Source of the DNA: Paraburkholderia sp. BL25I1N1
GTDB lineage: Bacteria > Pseudomonadota > Gammaproteobacteria > Burkholderiales > Burkholderiaceae
DNA length: 64,000 bases
Reading direction: 5' to 3'
NCBI RefSeq assembly: GCF_003002025.1
Contig: NZ_PVZB01000024.1
Location: 62,001 to 126,000 of the forward strand
Shown here: in pieces, positions 17,221 to 25,805 of the stretch
How positions within the stretch are numbered: position 1 is the stretch's first letter
Layout of the letters: each line of letters starts with the position of its first letter
The notes under the pieces: generated by a model
What the model saw: the letters and a program-made list of their open reading frames with translations, nothing else
What the model was told of the DNA's origin: nothing
The model's database searches: none
Program-made: the position numbers and the translations under genes

Positions 17221-17309
17221 TCCGCCGTGACCGCGGTTCGAGTCACCTGATCGTTAATCGAATCAAAACGATGCACGCGACGGGGCCAGGTGCATAACAA
17301 GACGGACAA

Positions 17310-17335
17310 GGCCGGCCGCCCACGGGCGGCCGGCC
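17310..17335 (+). terminator. Stable hairpin after flgJ
   Basis: A perfect 11-bp GC stem (GGCCGGCCGCC / GGCGGCCGGCC) with a CACG loop lies 90 bases after the flgJ stop. There is no U tract, so it may be a Rho-assisted end or a 3'-stabilising structure. Confidence 0.55.
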
Positions 17336-17395
17336 CAACCGCGAAAAGGGATGACGCGTTTTAACGTTTGCGGCAAATAATTCATGACAGGCCCC

Positions 17396-17422
17396 TAAAT
17401 TTTGACCGGGCGCTGCCGCTAA
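17396..17422 (+). promoter_or_regulatory. Sigma-28 promoter of ycgR
   Basis: TAAA, exactly 15 bases, then GCCGCTAA differs from the FliA consensus GCCGATAA at one base. It lies between the flgJ hairpin and the ycgR gene. Confidence 0.8.
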
Positions 17423-17557
17423 TCAGTTAGACCCAATACCGGAAAGCGCTGTAATGTCTGGTTGGGATGCGCGTGCTGCGGCTTCGATGAAGACCGCGCG
17501 AAAGCCCCGGCAGGAGCTCTGGCACGCGCCCGCAAGAACAAGCATACCGGCAAGCCC

Positions 17558-18331
17558 ATGGATACTACCCAGTCGAACGGCCAGACCGACACACACGGCC
17601 AGCTGCACGCCGCGACAGACGAAGCCGGCAACGACTTCGGCCGTCGCAATCCGCTGGAGATCGGCGTTCAGTTGCGCAATCTCGTCAATCGCGGCGATTT
17701 CCTCACGGTTCAATACGCAGGCGGACAGCTCGTTACACGGCTACTCGACGTCGACGTGCGCGGCCGCACCTTCACGTTCGATTGGGGCGCCTTGTCCGAT
17801 CAGAACAGAGGCTTGCTGGGCGCACCGCGCTGCCAGTTCCACGCGCAGCCGGACGGCGTGCGCGTCGAATTCGCGACGACCACGCCGCGCGAGACCCGTT
17901 TCGAAGGACTGCCCGCATTCGAGGCCGATTTCCCCGAAGTGCTGTTCTACGTGCAGCGCCGCGAGTACTTCCGTGTCGATGCGCCGATTCTAGATCCGTA
18001 CATGTGCTCTGGCCGTTTGCCCGAAGGCGACACGTTTCGCTTCGAGGTGCACGACCTGTCGCTTGGCGGCGTCGGCATGCGCACGTCGGACGAACGCGTG
18101 GCCGAATTGCCGATGGGCACGCGCCTGCTCGATTGCGAGCTGGCTCTCGGCGGGCTCGGCCGGCTCTCGCTCGATCTGCAGCTCGTGTCGCATCGCTCCA
18201 CCGCGCTGCCGAACGGCACGCAACGTTTCCAGCTTGGCTTCCGCTTCCTGACGCTGCCGGGCAGCGCGGAAAACACGCTGCAACGCCTGATCACGCAGCT
18301 CGAGATGAAGCGTCGTTCGCTGGTCCGCTGA
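17558..18331 (+). CDS. ycgR: YcgR-type flagellar brake, PilZ-domain protein
   Basis: This is a c-di-GMP-responsive protein of the YcgR family that slows the flagellar motor. From ATG 17558 it has 257 residues. The N-terminal YcgR domain (NPLEIGVQLRNLVNRGDFLTVQYAGGQLVTRLLDVD) is followed by a PilZ domain with RREYFR (RxxxR) and DLSLGGVGM, the two c-di-GMP contact motifs. An in-frame TTG at 17462 would add 32 residues but gives no recognisable extra sequence. A sigma-28-like promoter upstream supports late flagellar expression. Sitting beside flgK links it to the flagellum. Confidence 0.9.
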   Translation: MDTTQSNGQTDTHGQLHAATDEAGNDFGRRNPLEIGVQLRNLVNRGDFLTVQYAGGQLVTRLLDVDVRGRTFTFDWGALSDQNRGLLGAPRCQFHAQPDGVRVEFATTTPRETRFEGLPAFEADFPEVLFYVQRREYFRVDAPILDPYMCSGRLPEGDTFRFEVHDLSLGGVGMRTSDERVAELPMGTRLLDCELALGGLGRLSLDLQLVSHRSTALPNGTQRFQLGFRFLTLPGSAENTLQRLITQLEMKRRSLVR

Positions 18332-18355
18332 TGCCCGACGCGCGTCGGAATGACC

Positions 18356-18382
18356 TCAATTTTTCCTTGTTGAGGCCGTTAA
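18356..18382 (+). promoter_or_regulatory. Probable sigma-28 promoter of flgKL
   Basis: TCAA, 15 bases starting with TTTTT, then GCCGTTAA. It has one mismatch in each FliA box and correct spacing. It starts 84 bases upstream of flgK, just after ycgR. Confidence 0.6.
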
Positions 18383-18439
18383 ACAGGATGTTCAAGTAAC
18401 GCGGCGGCACGTGTACGGTGTCGCCCTTCAGGATGACGC

Positions 18440-20413
18440 ATGTCCAATCTCATCAATCTCGGCCTCAGTGGACTGAACGCAGCCCAGTGGGGACTCACGA
18501 CGACCGGCCAGAACATCAGCAACGCGTCGACGCCCGGCTACACCATCGAAACACCGGTGTATGCGGAAAGCGGCGGCCAGTACACGGGCTCGGGGTATCT
18601 GCCGCAAGGCGTCTCGACCACGACCGTGACGCGCCAGTACAGCCAGTATCTGACCACTGAGCTGAACAACGCGCAGAGCTCGGGCAGCTCGCTGTCGACG
18701 TACAACACGTTGATCTCGCAACTGAATAATCTGATCGGCAGCCCGACCGCCGGGATTGCGAGCGCGATCACCAGCTACTTCACCGGCTTGCAGAACGTCT
18801 CGAACAATGCGTCGAGCCTGGCCACGCGTCAGACCGCGATGAGCGGCGCGCAGACGCTGGCGAACCAGATCAACGCGGCGGGTCAGCAATACGACGCGTT
18901 GCGCCAGAGCGTCAACACGCAGCTCACCAACACCGTTTCGCAGATCAACAGCTACACGCAGCAGATCGCGCAGTTGAACGGTCAGATCACTCAGGCCAGT
19001 ACGCAAGGTCAGCCGCCGAATCAGCTGTTGGATCAGCGCGATCTCGCCGTGTCGAATCTGTCGCAACTGATCGGCGTGAACGTGGTGAACAGCAACGGCA
19101 GCTACAGCGTCTTCATGAGCAACGGCCAGCCGCTGGTGTCCTCCAACAACAGCTACAACCTGGGCACGGCGCCTTCGACCGGCGACACCAGCGAATTGTC
19201 CGTTCAGTATCTCGGCCAGGCGGGTGCGAATCCGGCGGCCGCGCCGCAGAATCTGCCCGACAGCAAGATCGACGGCGGCACGCTCGGCGGTCTGCTCGCG
19301 TTCCGCAGCCAGACGCTCGATCCGGGTGAGGCACAACTCGGCGCGATCGCCGTGAGCTTCTCCGCGCAGGTCAACGCGCAAAACGGGCTGGGGATCACGC
19401 TCGCGGGCGCCAAAGGTGGCGCGCTGTTCTCGGTGGGCGGCCCGACCGTCTATGCGAACACGCAGAACACCGGCAATGCGTCGCTGAACGTGTCGTTCGC
19501 GAACGCCGCGCAACCGACCACCGGCGACTACACGCTGGCCTACAACGGGACCACCTACACGCTGACCGACAATTCGACGGGCAGCGTGGTCGGTTCGGCG
19601 ACCAACCTGAGCCAGCCGATCAACGGCCTGAATTTCTCGACCACCGGCACGATGAACGCTGGCGACTCGTTCACGGTCGAGCCGACCCGCGGCGCGCTGA
19701 ACAGCTTCGCGACCGCCACCACCGACGCATCGGCGATCGCCGCCGCCGCGCCCGTGCTGGGCGCCGCCGCGTCAAGCAACACCGGCACCGGCGCGATCAC
19801 GCAGGGCACAGTGACGGCCGGCTACACCATGCCGAGTTCGACCACCACGCTGTCGTACGACGGCACGGGCCTGTCCGGCTTCCCGGTCGGTTCGACGGTG
19901 ACGGTGGCCGGTTCCCCCGCCACCACGTACACGATCGCCAGCGCGGCGACCGTGGTGCCGTATTCGTCGGCCACCGGCGCCTCGCTGACGATCAACAACA
20001 CGACCGCCGGCCAGATGAACAACGTCTCGGTGACGATCAGTGGCGCGCCGGCTGCCGGCGACAAGTTCACCATCGGCCCGAACACCGGTGCGACCAAGGA
20101 CGGCCGCAACGCGCTCGCGCTGTCGAACCTGTCCAGCGCGAAAGCGCTGTCGGGCGGCACGGTCACGCTGACGGGCGCGTATGCGAACTACGTCAACAAT
20201 ATCGGCAACCAGACCAACCAGATTCAGACGTCGAGCACGGCGCAAAGCTCGCTGGTGACGCAGATCACCACCGCGCAGCAGTCGGTGTCGGGCGTGAACA
20301 TCAACGAAGAAGCAGCCAACCTGCTTCAGTATCAGCAGCTGTATCAGGCGAACAGCAAGGTCATCCAGGCCGCGCAGACCCTGTTCCAGACGATACTCGG
20401 CATCTTCCAGTGA
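18440..20413 (+). CDS. flgK: Hook-filament junction protein FlgK (HAP1)
   Basis: This is a 657-residue junction protein. It has the N-terminal axial motif (LINLGLSGLNAAQWGLTTTGQNISNASTPGY), a long coiled-coil-like segment at residues about 60-200, and the C-terminal helix (SGVNINEEAANLLQYQQLYQANSKVIQAAQTLFQTILGIF). It is about 100 residues longer than the enterobacterial form. The variable part (nt about 19460-20090) holds at least two beta-rich modules ending in AGDSFTVEP and AGDKFTIGP, similar to modules in FlgE and FlgL. FlgN is its chaperone. Confidence 0.97.
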   Translation: MSNLINLGLSGLNAAQWGLTTTGQNISNASTPGYTIETPVYAESGGQYTGSGYLPQGVSTTTVTRQYSQYLTTELNNAQSSGSSLSTYNTLISQLNNLIGSPTAGIASAITSYFTGLQNVSNNASSLATRQTAMSGAQTLANQINAAGQQYDALRQSVNTQLTNTVSQINSYTQQIAQLNGQITQASTQGQPPNQLLDQRDLAVSNLSQLIGVNVVNSNGSYSVFMSNGQPLVSSNNSYNLGTAPSTGDTSELSVQYLGQAGANPAAAPQNLPDSKIDGGTLGGLLAFRSQTLDPGEAQLGAIAVSFSAQVNAQNGLGITLAGAKGGALFSVGGPTVYANTQNTGNASLNVSFANAAQPTTGDYTLAYNGTTYTLTDNSTGSVVGSATNLSQPINGLNFSTTGTMNAGDSFTVEPTRGALNSFATATTDASAIAAAAPVLGAAASSNTGTGAITQGTVTAGYTMPSSTTTLSYDGTGLSGFPVGSTVTVAGSPATTYTIASAATVVPYSSATGASLTINNTTAGQMNNVSVTISGAPAAGDKFTIGPNTGATKDGRNALALSNLSSAKALSGGTVTLTGAYANYVNNIGNQTNQIQTSSTAQSSLVTQITTAQQSVSGVNINEEAANLLQYQQLYQANSKVIQAAQTLFQTILGIFQ

Positions 20414-20423
20414 GGCGTTGACA

Positions 20424-21647
20424 ATGCGCATCTCCAGCACGCAGTACTTCAACATGAACGTCGCGACGATGAGCGATCAGCAAGCTCAGTTGTCGCAGTT
20501 GTATGCCGAGATTTCGAGCGGCGTGAGCCTTTCCACACCGTCGGACAATCCGCTCGGCGCGGCGCAGGCTGTGCAGTTGAGCTCGACGGCCACGACCCTG
20601 TCGCAATACACGACCAATCAGGGCACCGCGCTCGCTTCGCTGCAACAGGAAGACACCACGCTCGGCAGCGTCAATACCGTGCTGGAAACCATTCATACGC
20701 TGGTGCTGCACGCCGGCGATGGTTCGCTGAACGACGGCGACCGCGGTTCGATCGCGACGCAACTGCAAAGCTTGCGCAGCCAGCTGATGACGCTCGCGAA
20801 TTCGACTGATCCGCAAGGCAACTACCTGTTCGCCGGTTATCAAAGCAGCGCGCAGCCGTACACCACGAATTCGGCCGGCGTTGTGACCTATTCGGGCGAC
20901 ACCGGCACGCCGGGCGTGCAGATTACGGATTCGCACGTGGTGCAGACCGGCGACAACGGCATTGCGATCTTCGGCAGCGTTGCGCCGATTGGCACCCGCG
21001 CCGTGCCGGCCGCGACGACCGGCAACACCGGCACGGGCGTGATCAGTCAGGTGAGCCTGACCAATCCGACCAATCCGACCAACGCCGACAAGTTTTCGAT
21101 CAACTTCTCGTCGGCGACCACCTATACCGTGAGCCAGACCGATCCCGCTACCGGCGCGGTGACCACGAGCGCGCCGCAGGCGTTCACGGCCGGGTCGGCG
21201 ATCACGCTCGGCGGCCAGTCGGTGTCGATCGCCGGCGCGCCGAACGCGGGCGACAGCTTCACGGTGACGCCGGCCACGCAAGGCAGCATGGACGTGTTCG
21301 CCAACCTGACCCAGTTGATCACCACGCTGCAAACGCCGGTGTCGGGCGGCGCGTCGACGGCGAGCTTCCAGAGCGCGCTGACCACCAGCATGACCCAGCT
21401 CGAGAACACGATGAACAACGTCGTGACGGCGCAGGCGGCCGTGGGCGGCCGCGAGCAGGAAGTGCAGGCACTGCAGACGGTCACGCAGACCAACACGTTG
21501 CAGACGTCGAGCAACCTCGCGGATCTGACGCAGACCGACATGGTCAAGACGATCGGCAAGTACACGATGACGCAGGCCGCACTGCAGGCGGCGCAGCAGG
21601 CGTTCGCGAAGATTCAGAACATCTCGCTGTTCCAGTACCTGAACTGA
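20424..21647 (+). CDS. flgL: Hook-filament junction protein FlgL (HAP3)
   Basis: This is a 407-residue flagellin-like junction protein. The N-terminus (MRISSTQYFNMNVATMSDQQAQLSQLYAEISSG) and C-terminus (TMTQAALQAAQQAFAKIQNISLFQYLN) are typical. ATG 20424 follows GAGG at 20412-20415; an in-frame TTG at 20418 is less likely. The variable middle (nt about 21060-21280) contains the module ending GDSFTVTPAT that recurs in FlgK and FlgE. It is separated from flgK by 10 bases, and a clear terminator follows. Confidence 0.97.
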   Translation: MRISSTQYFNMNVATMSDQQAQLSQLYAEISSGVSLSTPSDNPLGAAQAVQLSSTATTLSQYTTNQGTALASLQQEDTTLGSVNTVLETIHTLVLHAGDGSLNDGDRGSIATQLQSLRSQLMTLANSTDPQGNYLFAGYQSSAQPYTTNSAGVVTYSGDTGTPGVQITDSHVVQTGDNGIAIFGSVAPIGTRAVPAATTGNTGTGVISQVSLTNPTNPTNADKFSINFSSATTYTVSQTDPATGAVTTSAPQAFTAGSAITLGGQSVSIAGAPNAGDSFTVTPATQGSMDVFANLTQLITTLQTPVSGGASTASFQSALTTSMTQLENTMNNVVTAQAAVGGREQEVQALQTVTQTNTLQTSSNLADLTQTDMVKTIGKYTMTQAALQAAQQAFAKIQNISLFQYLN

Positions 21648-21670
21648 TAGCACCAACAGTCTGAAACGGA

Positions 21671-21714
21671 GAAGGGCGGAAGCCGGTGTGAGCCGGTTCC
21701 GCCCTTCTTCTTTC
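21671..21714 (+). terminator. Intrinsic terminator after flgL
   Basis: The arms GAAGGGCGGAAgCCGG (21671-21686) and CCGGTTCCGCCCTTC (21693-21707) pair over 15 bp with one bulged G. TTCTTTC follows. Confidence 0.9.
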
Positions 21715-21843
21715 TGCGTGCGCAGCCGACACTACGCCATACCGAACGCAGAAGCGATGTGCTATCGCGTAGACATCTTCGGCAACATACTGCGCCTCAA
21801 GCTGAGTCGATCAGGCTTGCGCCGGCCCAGCTATGAAAAGAGG

Positions 21844-22170
21844 TTAAAAGGCCGCCGAGCTGTAGTCGGTCGCATATAGCGCGACCGTCAAGATTGTTAT
21901 GCCAAAAAACCAACCGGCCCATTTCAAGGTGGACCAGCGCTTCCATGCAACTGCATTGACAAGACCCAGGAGCACTGCCGGCCCCAACAGGTATGCGAGA
22001 AGAAGCACCGCGTCCCGCCACGAGACAGCACATTTACCAAGTTCGTGGCATCCAGCTATGGACTCATTGGAACGATGTAACCATTGAGTGTGGCTGAGCG
22101 CATATAAACATGCCCATGTCAGGAACAGACCGCAAAAAGAACCGATCAAGGCGACACCAAAGCGCTTCAC
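21844..22170 (-). CDS. Small membrane protein, candidate immunity protein of the Tae4 cassette
   Basis: I do not recognise a family. The 108-residue protein has three hydrophobic segments (residues about 5-25, 52-74 and 82-100) and a short loop with two cysteines (CHELGKC) between the first two. It starts with GTG at 22170, overlapping the tae4 stop as GTGA, so it is translationally coupled to the effector. In T6SS effector operons the gene directly after the toxin is normally the immunity gene. Known Tae4 immunity proteins (Tai4) are soluble periplasmic proteins, which this is not. Function is inferred from position only. Confidence 0.65.
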   Translation of the reverse strand: MKRFGVALIGSFCGLFLTWACLYALSHTQWLHRSNESIAGCHELGKCAVSWRDAVLLLAYLLGPAVLLGLVNAVAWKRWSTLKWAGWFFGITILTVALYATDYSSAAF

Positions 22171-22796
22171 TTAATCTCCCAGAACAGGATTGATTTGGAG
22201 CCCCGTAGATCGGAGTAACTCAGCTCCGAGGCTACGGTTGCCCCCTGCCGAAATGACTGAATACCCGCGTAACGCCCAATAGTCGCTACGCCGTCGAAAA
22301 AGCCGCTGATCGTCAGTCGTGAACCGTTCCATAAATCAATGTGCCCACCGCTTGCGTTGCCTGCGCTTTCGCCGTTGCGCGTCCAGTACCGCGAAAATTG
22401 GATGATGCCGGTGCGGCCCTTGACCTTTGATTCCCAATTGGCACCCGTTATATCTTCCGCCCTCGGAAGTCCTGCAAACGGACGTAGTTGCAACCACTCG
22501 CCCAATTCGTCGGCCCGCGTCGCAGTGGCTTTGCCATCGAGCATTATCCGGCCAATGGATGACTGCCCGGAGAGCGGCTTAACCAATTTCTGTGAGAATG
22601 ACTTCATATCGATGCCGCTCCGATGAAATGTCACGCTCATCCGAATAGCGCATTGGTCGCGGTAGGCCGGGTTATCGTAAGGGTCGCCCGATGGATAGTT
22701 ATCCCATAACTCCTGAAAAGTCAGTGCCTTCAGTTGCACTTCCATGACCGAATTCGGCGTCGAATTGGTTTTTACCACGGTCATTTTATTCGGCAT
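22167..22796 (-). CDS. Tae4-family type VI secretion amidase effector
   Basis: This is a 209-residue NlpC/P60-like amidase of the Tae4 family, which cleaves peptide bonds in the peptidoglycan of rival cells. The motif DQCAIRMSV places the catalytic Cys at residue 49, and SGGHIDLWNGSRLT supplies His152 and Asp154. There is no signal peptide, as expected for a T6SS cargo. It starts 3 bases after the PAAR gene stop, with GGAAGGAG inside the PAAR gene as ribosome site, so the two are one operon. No structural T6SS genes are in the window. Confidence 0.92.
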   Translation of the reverse strand: MPNKMTVVKTNSTPNSVMEVQLKALTFQELWDNYPSGDPYDNPAYRDQCAIRMSVTFHRSGIDMKSFSQKLVKPLSGQSSIGRIMLDGKATATRADELGEWLQLRPFAGLPRAEDITGANWESKVKGRTGIIQFSRYWTRNGESAGNASGGHIDLWNGSRLTISGFFDGVATIGRYAGIQSFRQGATVASELSYSDLRGSKSILFWEIK

Positions 22797-22799
22797 TGT

Positions 22800-23345
22800 T
22801 CAGACTCCTTCCTGTCTCGCAAGGGCATCGTCGCCCCAATACACTTTGTAGTGGGCGGCTGCATCGGTGTGGACACGTGGCAGGAGGCCGTCTTCACCAA
22901 GTCGCCCTGAAAAAGTCCGGCCCTCAGCCGACTCGATGAAGTACGGATAGCCTTCGAGGTTCGCCACCGTCGTTGCGCCGCACACCTGTTCGTCATAGAT
23001 GCCTGTCGCCCGCGACGCATTGTCGATAGTGGATGCGACAGCGTTCGCCGCTGCAGCGATGTCGTCGGTCCAGTAGAAACAGCCCGGATTAAGGCCGGCC
23101 ATCACATAGTTGAGTCCGCATGGACACACCACCGGGTCGCCTTCGACAACGCCGGGCTGTCCTCTGTAGCACCGGCGCGTAGCCGTGCCGACTATCCTGA
23201 ACGCGCCTTCGCACTTGCCGCACGTTGCTTCGTCGCCGTCTAGCGCGAACGGCTTGCCGTGGTCCGTCATGTGAGTGGCCGAACCGCCAATGACGAGACC
23301 GCCTGTGGTCGTCGGGCTGCCTTGCACCACGAGCGCCTTACGCAT
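22800..23345 (-). CDS. PAAR-domain T6SS spike protein with C-terminal extension
   Basis: From ATG 23345 this is a 181-residue protein. Residues 1-85 form a PAAR-type domain (MRKALVVQGSPTTTGGLVIGG, GDEATCGKCEGAFRIVGTA, GDPVVCPCGL), which sharpens the VgrG spike and carries effectors. The remaining part, with IYDEQV, GYPYFIESAEGRTFSGRLGEDG and YKVYWGDDAL, is an extension I recall from other Burkholderia PAAR proteins and may be the adaptor that loads the cargo. It heads the PAAR-tae4-membrane protein operon. The coding sequence looks AT-richer than the flanking flagellar genes, which suggests acquisition. Confidence 0.9.
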   Translation of the reverse strand: MRKALVVQGSPTTTGGLVIGGSATHMTDHGKPFALDGDEATCGKCEGAFRIVGTATRRCYRGQPGVVEGDPVVCPCGLNYVMAGLNPGCFYWTDDIAAAANAVASTIDNASRATGIYDEQVCGATTVANLEGYPYFIESAEGRTFSGRLGEDGLLPRVHTDAAAHYKVYWGDDALARQEGV

Positions 23346-23832
23346 GGATCTCGTCTCCGTCGATGCAAGCGCGCCCGTACTCTGGCTCACCGATGTTTGC
23401 AAAAAGATACGTCGTTTTGTTCTTCTCGTGTCCCGGCATTCTCAATGTCTCCCGTATGGAATGAGCAACATGTACGGAATTGTGTGCCGAGGCTGAGCAC
23501 ACCTATTCCGGAATCCATTTCGGCGAATAGCAGAGAGATTAGGTATCCGACAAGTCCGAAAAGATGGACATTCTTGTAATGATTTGTCGATGTCTGATGT
23601 GGGCCAGACAGGCGTCGTAGACAGTCGATTTTTGCCGGAGGCGTGGAAGTCGCGACCTGAGGCGGCTACCTATACCGCTAGTGCGGGCGCGAATGCAGTA
23701 CCACGCGCAAAGCGAGTCACTTCCCTTCGGATTGCGCGCGAAGAAATGCCGGCTCGGGGCGGCCATAAAGATTCACCACTCGCTGGAATGTATCGACGCA
23801 AACGCCACGTAGCGTCCATAGGCAATACCTGG
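23346..23832. other. Gene-poor region between the PAAR operon and fliR
   Basis: This is 487 bases, AT-richer than the flagellar genes. Short frames on both strands (up to 75 codons on the minus strand, and a plus-strand frame from 23584 that runs antisense into fliR) have no ribosome site or family resemblance. It presumably contains the PAAR operon promoter, but I see no clear -10/-35 pair. It may be degenerate remnant sequence at the insertion junction. Confidence 0.5.
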
Positions 23833-24615
23833 CTACCTAAACCCCGCCGCCACCCGCCCCATCTGATCGAGGCCGACGTCGAAGAGCCGTACGAAGAACG
23901 GAATCATGTTCGGGACCATCAGTTGCAGAAGCAGCATGCCGATCAGCATGGTCAGCGGGAAACCGATCTGGAACACGCCGATCTGCGGCGCGGCGCGATT
24001 CAGAATGCCGAGCGAGAGGTTGGTGATGAGGAGCGCGGCGACCACAGGCAGCGACAACAGCAGCCCCGCTGAAAACACCGTACTGCCGAGGTTTGCCAGC
24101 GTGCGCCAGCCGAGCGCGCCGAGTATGTTCGCCGACACCGGCACCGACTGGAACGTGGCGAGCAGCGCGCTGATCATCTGCAAATGGCCGTCGATCACGA
24201 GAAACACCAGCATGGCGATGGTGTTCATGTAGCTCGACAGCACCTGGCTCGAACTGGCCGCCTGCGAATCGAAGAAGGTCGCAAAGCCGAGACCCATGCC
24301 GAGGCCGACAAAGTCGCCCGTCGCGCTGATCGCCTGAAACACGATCTGCATGGTCATGCCGAGCGCGATGCCGATCAGGAACTGGTTGACGATTATCCAC
24401 ACGCCTTCGGCGGAAAACACCGTGACTTGAGGCAGCGCGCCGAGCGTGGGCGCGACGATGATCGTGATGAACGCCGCGAGGCCGACCTTAACGCGAATCG
24501 GCAGCGAGCGGTTGCCGAGCACCGGCGCGGTGGCGACCAGCGCGAGGATGCGCACGAACGGCCACAGGAACGCGGTGAGCCAGGCGTTCAGTTGCGCGTA
24601 GGTGACGGAGAACAT
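23833..24615 (-). CDS. fliR: Flagellar export gate protein FliR
   Basis: This is a 260-residue integral membrane component of the FliPQR export channel. Hydrophobic segments recur along the whole chain, and typical stretches are present: NAWLTAFLWPFVRILALVATAPVLG and GDFVGLGMGLGFATFFD. It is the last gene of fliLMNOPQR, 37 bases after fliQ. Confidence 0.97.
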   Translation of the reverse strand: MFSVTYAQLNAWLTAFLWPFVRILALVATAPVLGNRSLPIRVKVGLAAFITIIVAPTLGALPQVTVFSAEGVWIIVNQFLIGIALGMTMQIVFQAISATGDFVGLGMGLGFATFFDSQAASSSQVLSSYMNTIAMLVFLVIDGHLQMISALLATFQSVPVSANILGALGWRTLANLGSTVFSAGLLLSLPVVAALLITNLSLGILNRAAPQIGVFQIGFPLTMLIGMLLLQLMVPNMIPFFVRLFDVGLDQMGRVAAGFR

Positions 24616-24652
24616 CGTGGGCCGGACGGAAAGGTGAGAACCGGTGCGCCGC

Positions 24653-24922
24653 TCAGTTGACGAGCGTCGGAATGTTGGTGAGCGTCTGGCGCAGATAGTC
24701 GAGCATGGTCGTCAGCATCCACGGCCCGGCGACCACCATCGTGACGGCGATCGCGAGCAGTTTCGGAATGAACGATAGCGTGCTTTCGTTGATCTGCGTG
24801 GCGGCCTGGAACAGGCTCACCACCAGGCCGACCACCAGCGCGACCAGCAGCAGCGGCGCGGCGAGCAGCAGGCCGACATACATGGCCTGGTGCGCGAGCG
24901 TCATGACGGATTCTTGATTCAT
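24653..24922 (-). CDS. fliQ: Flagellar export gate protein FliQ
   Basis: This is an 89-residue protein with two transmembrane helices, the usual FliQ size (MNQESVMTLAHQAMYVGLLL, then ALVVGLVVSLFQAATQINESTL). ATG 24922 was chosen because the in-frame upstream extension has no FliQ character. It lies between fliP (49-base gap) and fliR. Confidence 0.97.
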   Translation of the reverse strand: MNQESVMTLAHQAMYVGLLLAAPLLLVALVVGLVVSLFQAATQINESTLSFIPKLLAIAVTMVVAGPWMLTTMLDYLRQTLTNIPTLVN

Positions 24923-24971
24923 GGCGTTGGGACCGGAAACGTGATGGGCACGGGCGCGGTTAGAGCGCGCG

Positions 24972-25805
24972 TTAAACGAAGCTCTGTGCAAGCGAGCCGA
25001 GCAGCAACTGCCAGCCATCCACCAGCACGAACAACATCAATTTGAACGGCAGCGAGATGGTCGCGGGCGACACCATCATCATACCCATCGACATCAGCAC
25101 GCTCGCCACCACCATGTCGATGATGAGGAACGGGATAAAAATCGTGAAGCCGATCTGGAAGCCGGTTTTCAGTTCGCTCGTCACGAACGAGGGCACCAGC
25201 AGCGACAGGGGCACGTCTTCCGGACCTTGCATCGGCGCGGCGTGGGAGATGCGGGCGAACAACGCGAGATCGCTTTCACGGGTCTGGCGCAGCATGAATG
25301 TCTTGAACGGAGCGAGGCCGCGGTTGACGGCGGTCTCCATCGGCATCGTGCCATCGGAGAACGGTTTGTAGCCGTCGGTATAGGCCTTGTCGAGCACGGG
25401 CGACATCACGAACAACGTGAGGAACAGCGCGAGTCCGACCAGCACCTGGTTAGGCGGCGTCGTGCTCGTGCCGAGCGCCTGGCGCAGCAGCGAGAGCACG
25501 ATGATGATGCGCGTGAAGCTGGTCATCATCAGCACCATGGCCGGCAGGAACGACAGCATCGTGAGCAGCAGCATCGTCTGCACGCTCAGCGAGTAGGTCG
25601 TGCCGCCGTTCGGGCCAGGGCTCGTGTTGAAGGCCGGCAAGCCGGCGGTCTGCGCGAACGACAGCGTCGGCAGCGCGAGCATCAGCGCCGCTAGTGCGAT
25701 CGGGGCGACAGGTGCCGCGCGGCGCACGGCCGAAATCACTTTCGAAGTGGTGCTGGACATGCGAGCGGATTGCGCGTGACGCGCCGAAGAAAGACTGAAC
25801 TGCAT
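24972..25805 (-). CDS. fliP: Flagellar export gate protein FliP
   Basis: FliP forms the core of the export channel with FliQ and FliR. From ATG 25805, which shares one base with the fliO stop (TAATG), the protein has 277 residues. An inner ATG at 25760 would give 262 residues and place a signal peptide (APIALAALMLALPTLSFA) nearer the N-terminus. The FliP signatures PPNQVLVGLALFLTLFVMSPV and FTIFIPFLIIDMVVASVLMSMGMMM are complete. Confidence 0.96.
   Translation of the reverse strand: MQFSLSSARHAQSARMSSTTSKVISAVRRAAPVAPIALAALMLALPTLSFAQTAGLPAFNTSPGPNGGTTYSLSVQTMLLLTMLSFLPAMVLMMTSFTRIIIVLSLLRQALGTSTTPPNQVLVGLALFLTLFVMSPVLDKAYTDGYKPFSDGTMPMETAVNRGLAPFKTFMLRQTRESDLALFARISHAAPMQGPEDVPLSLLVPSFVTSELKTGFQIGFTIFIPFLIIDMVVASVLMSMGMMMVSPATISLPFKLMLFVLVDGWQLLLGSLAQSFV

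Noticed and set aside
23584..24072. 162-codon plus-strand frame at the fliR end
   Set aside because: Most of it is antisense to fliR, and the rest has no ribosome site or conserved features.
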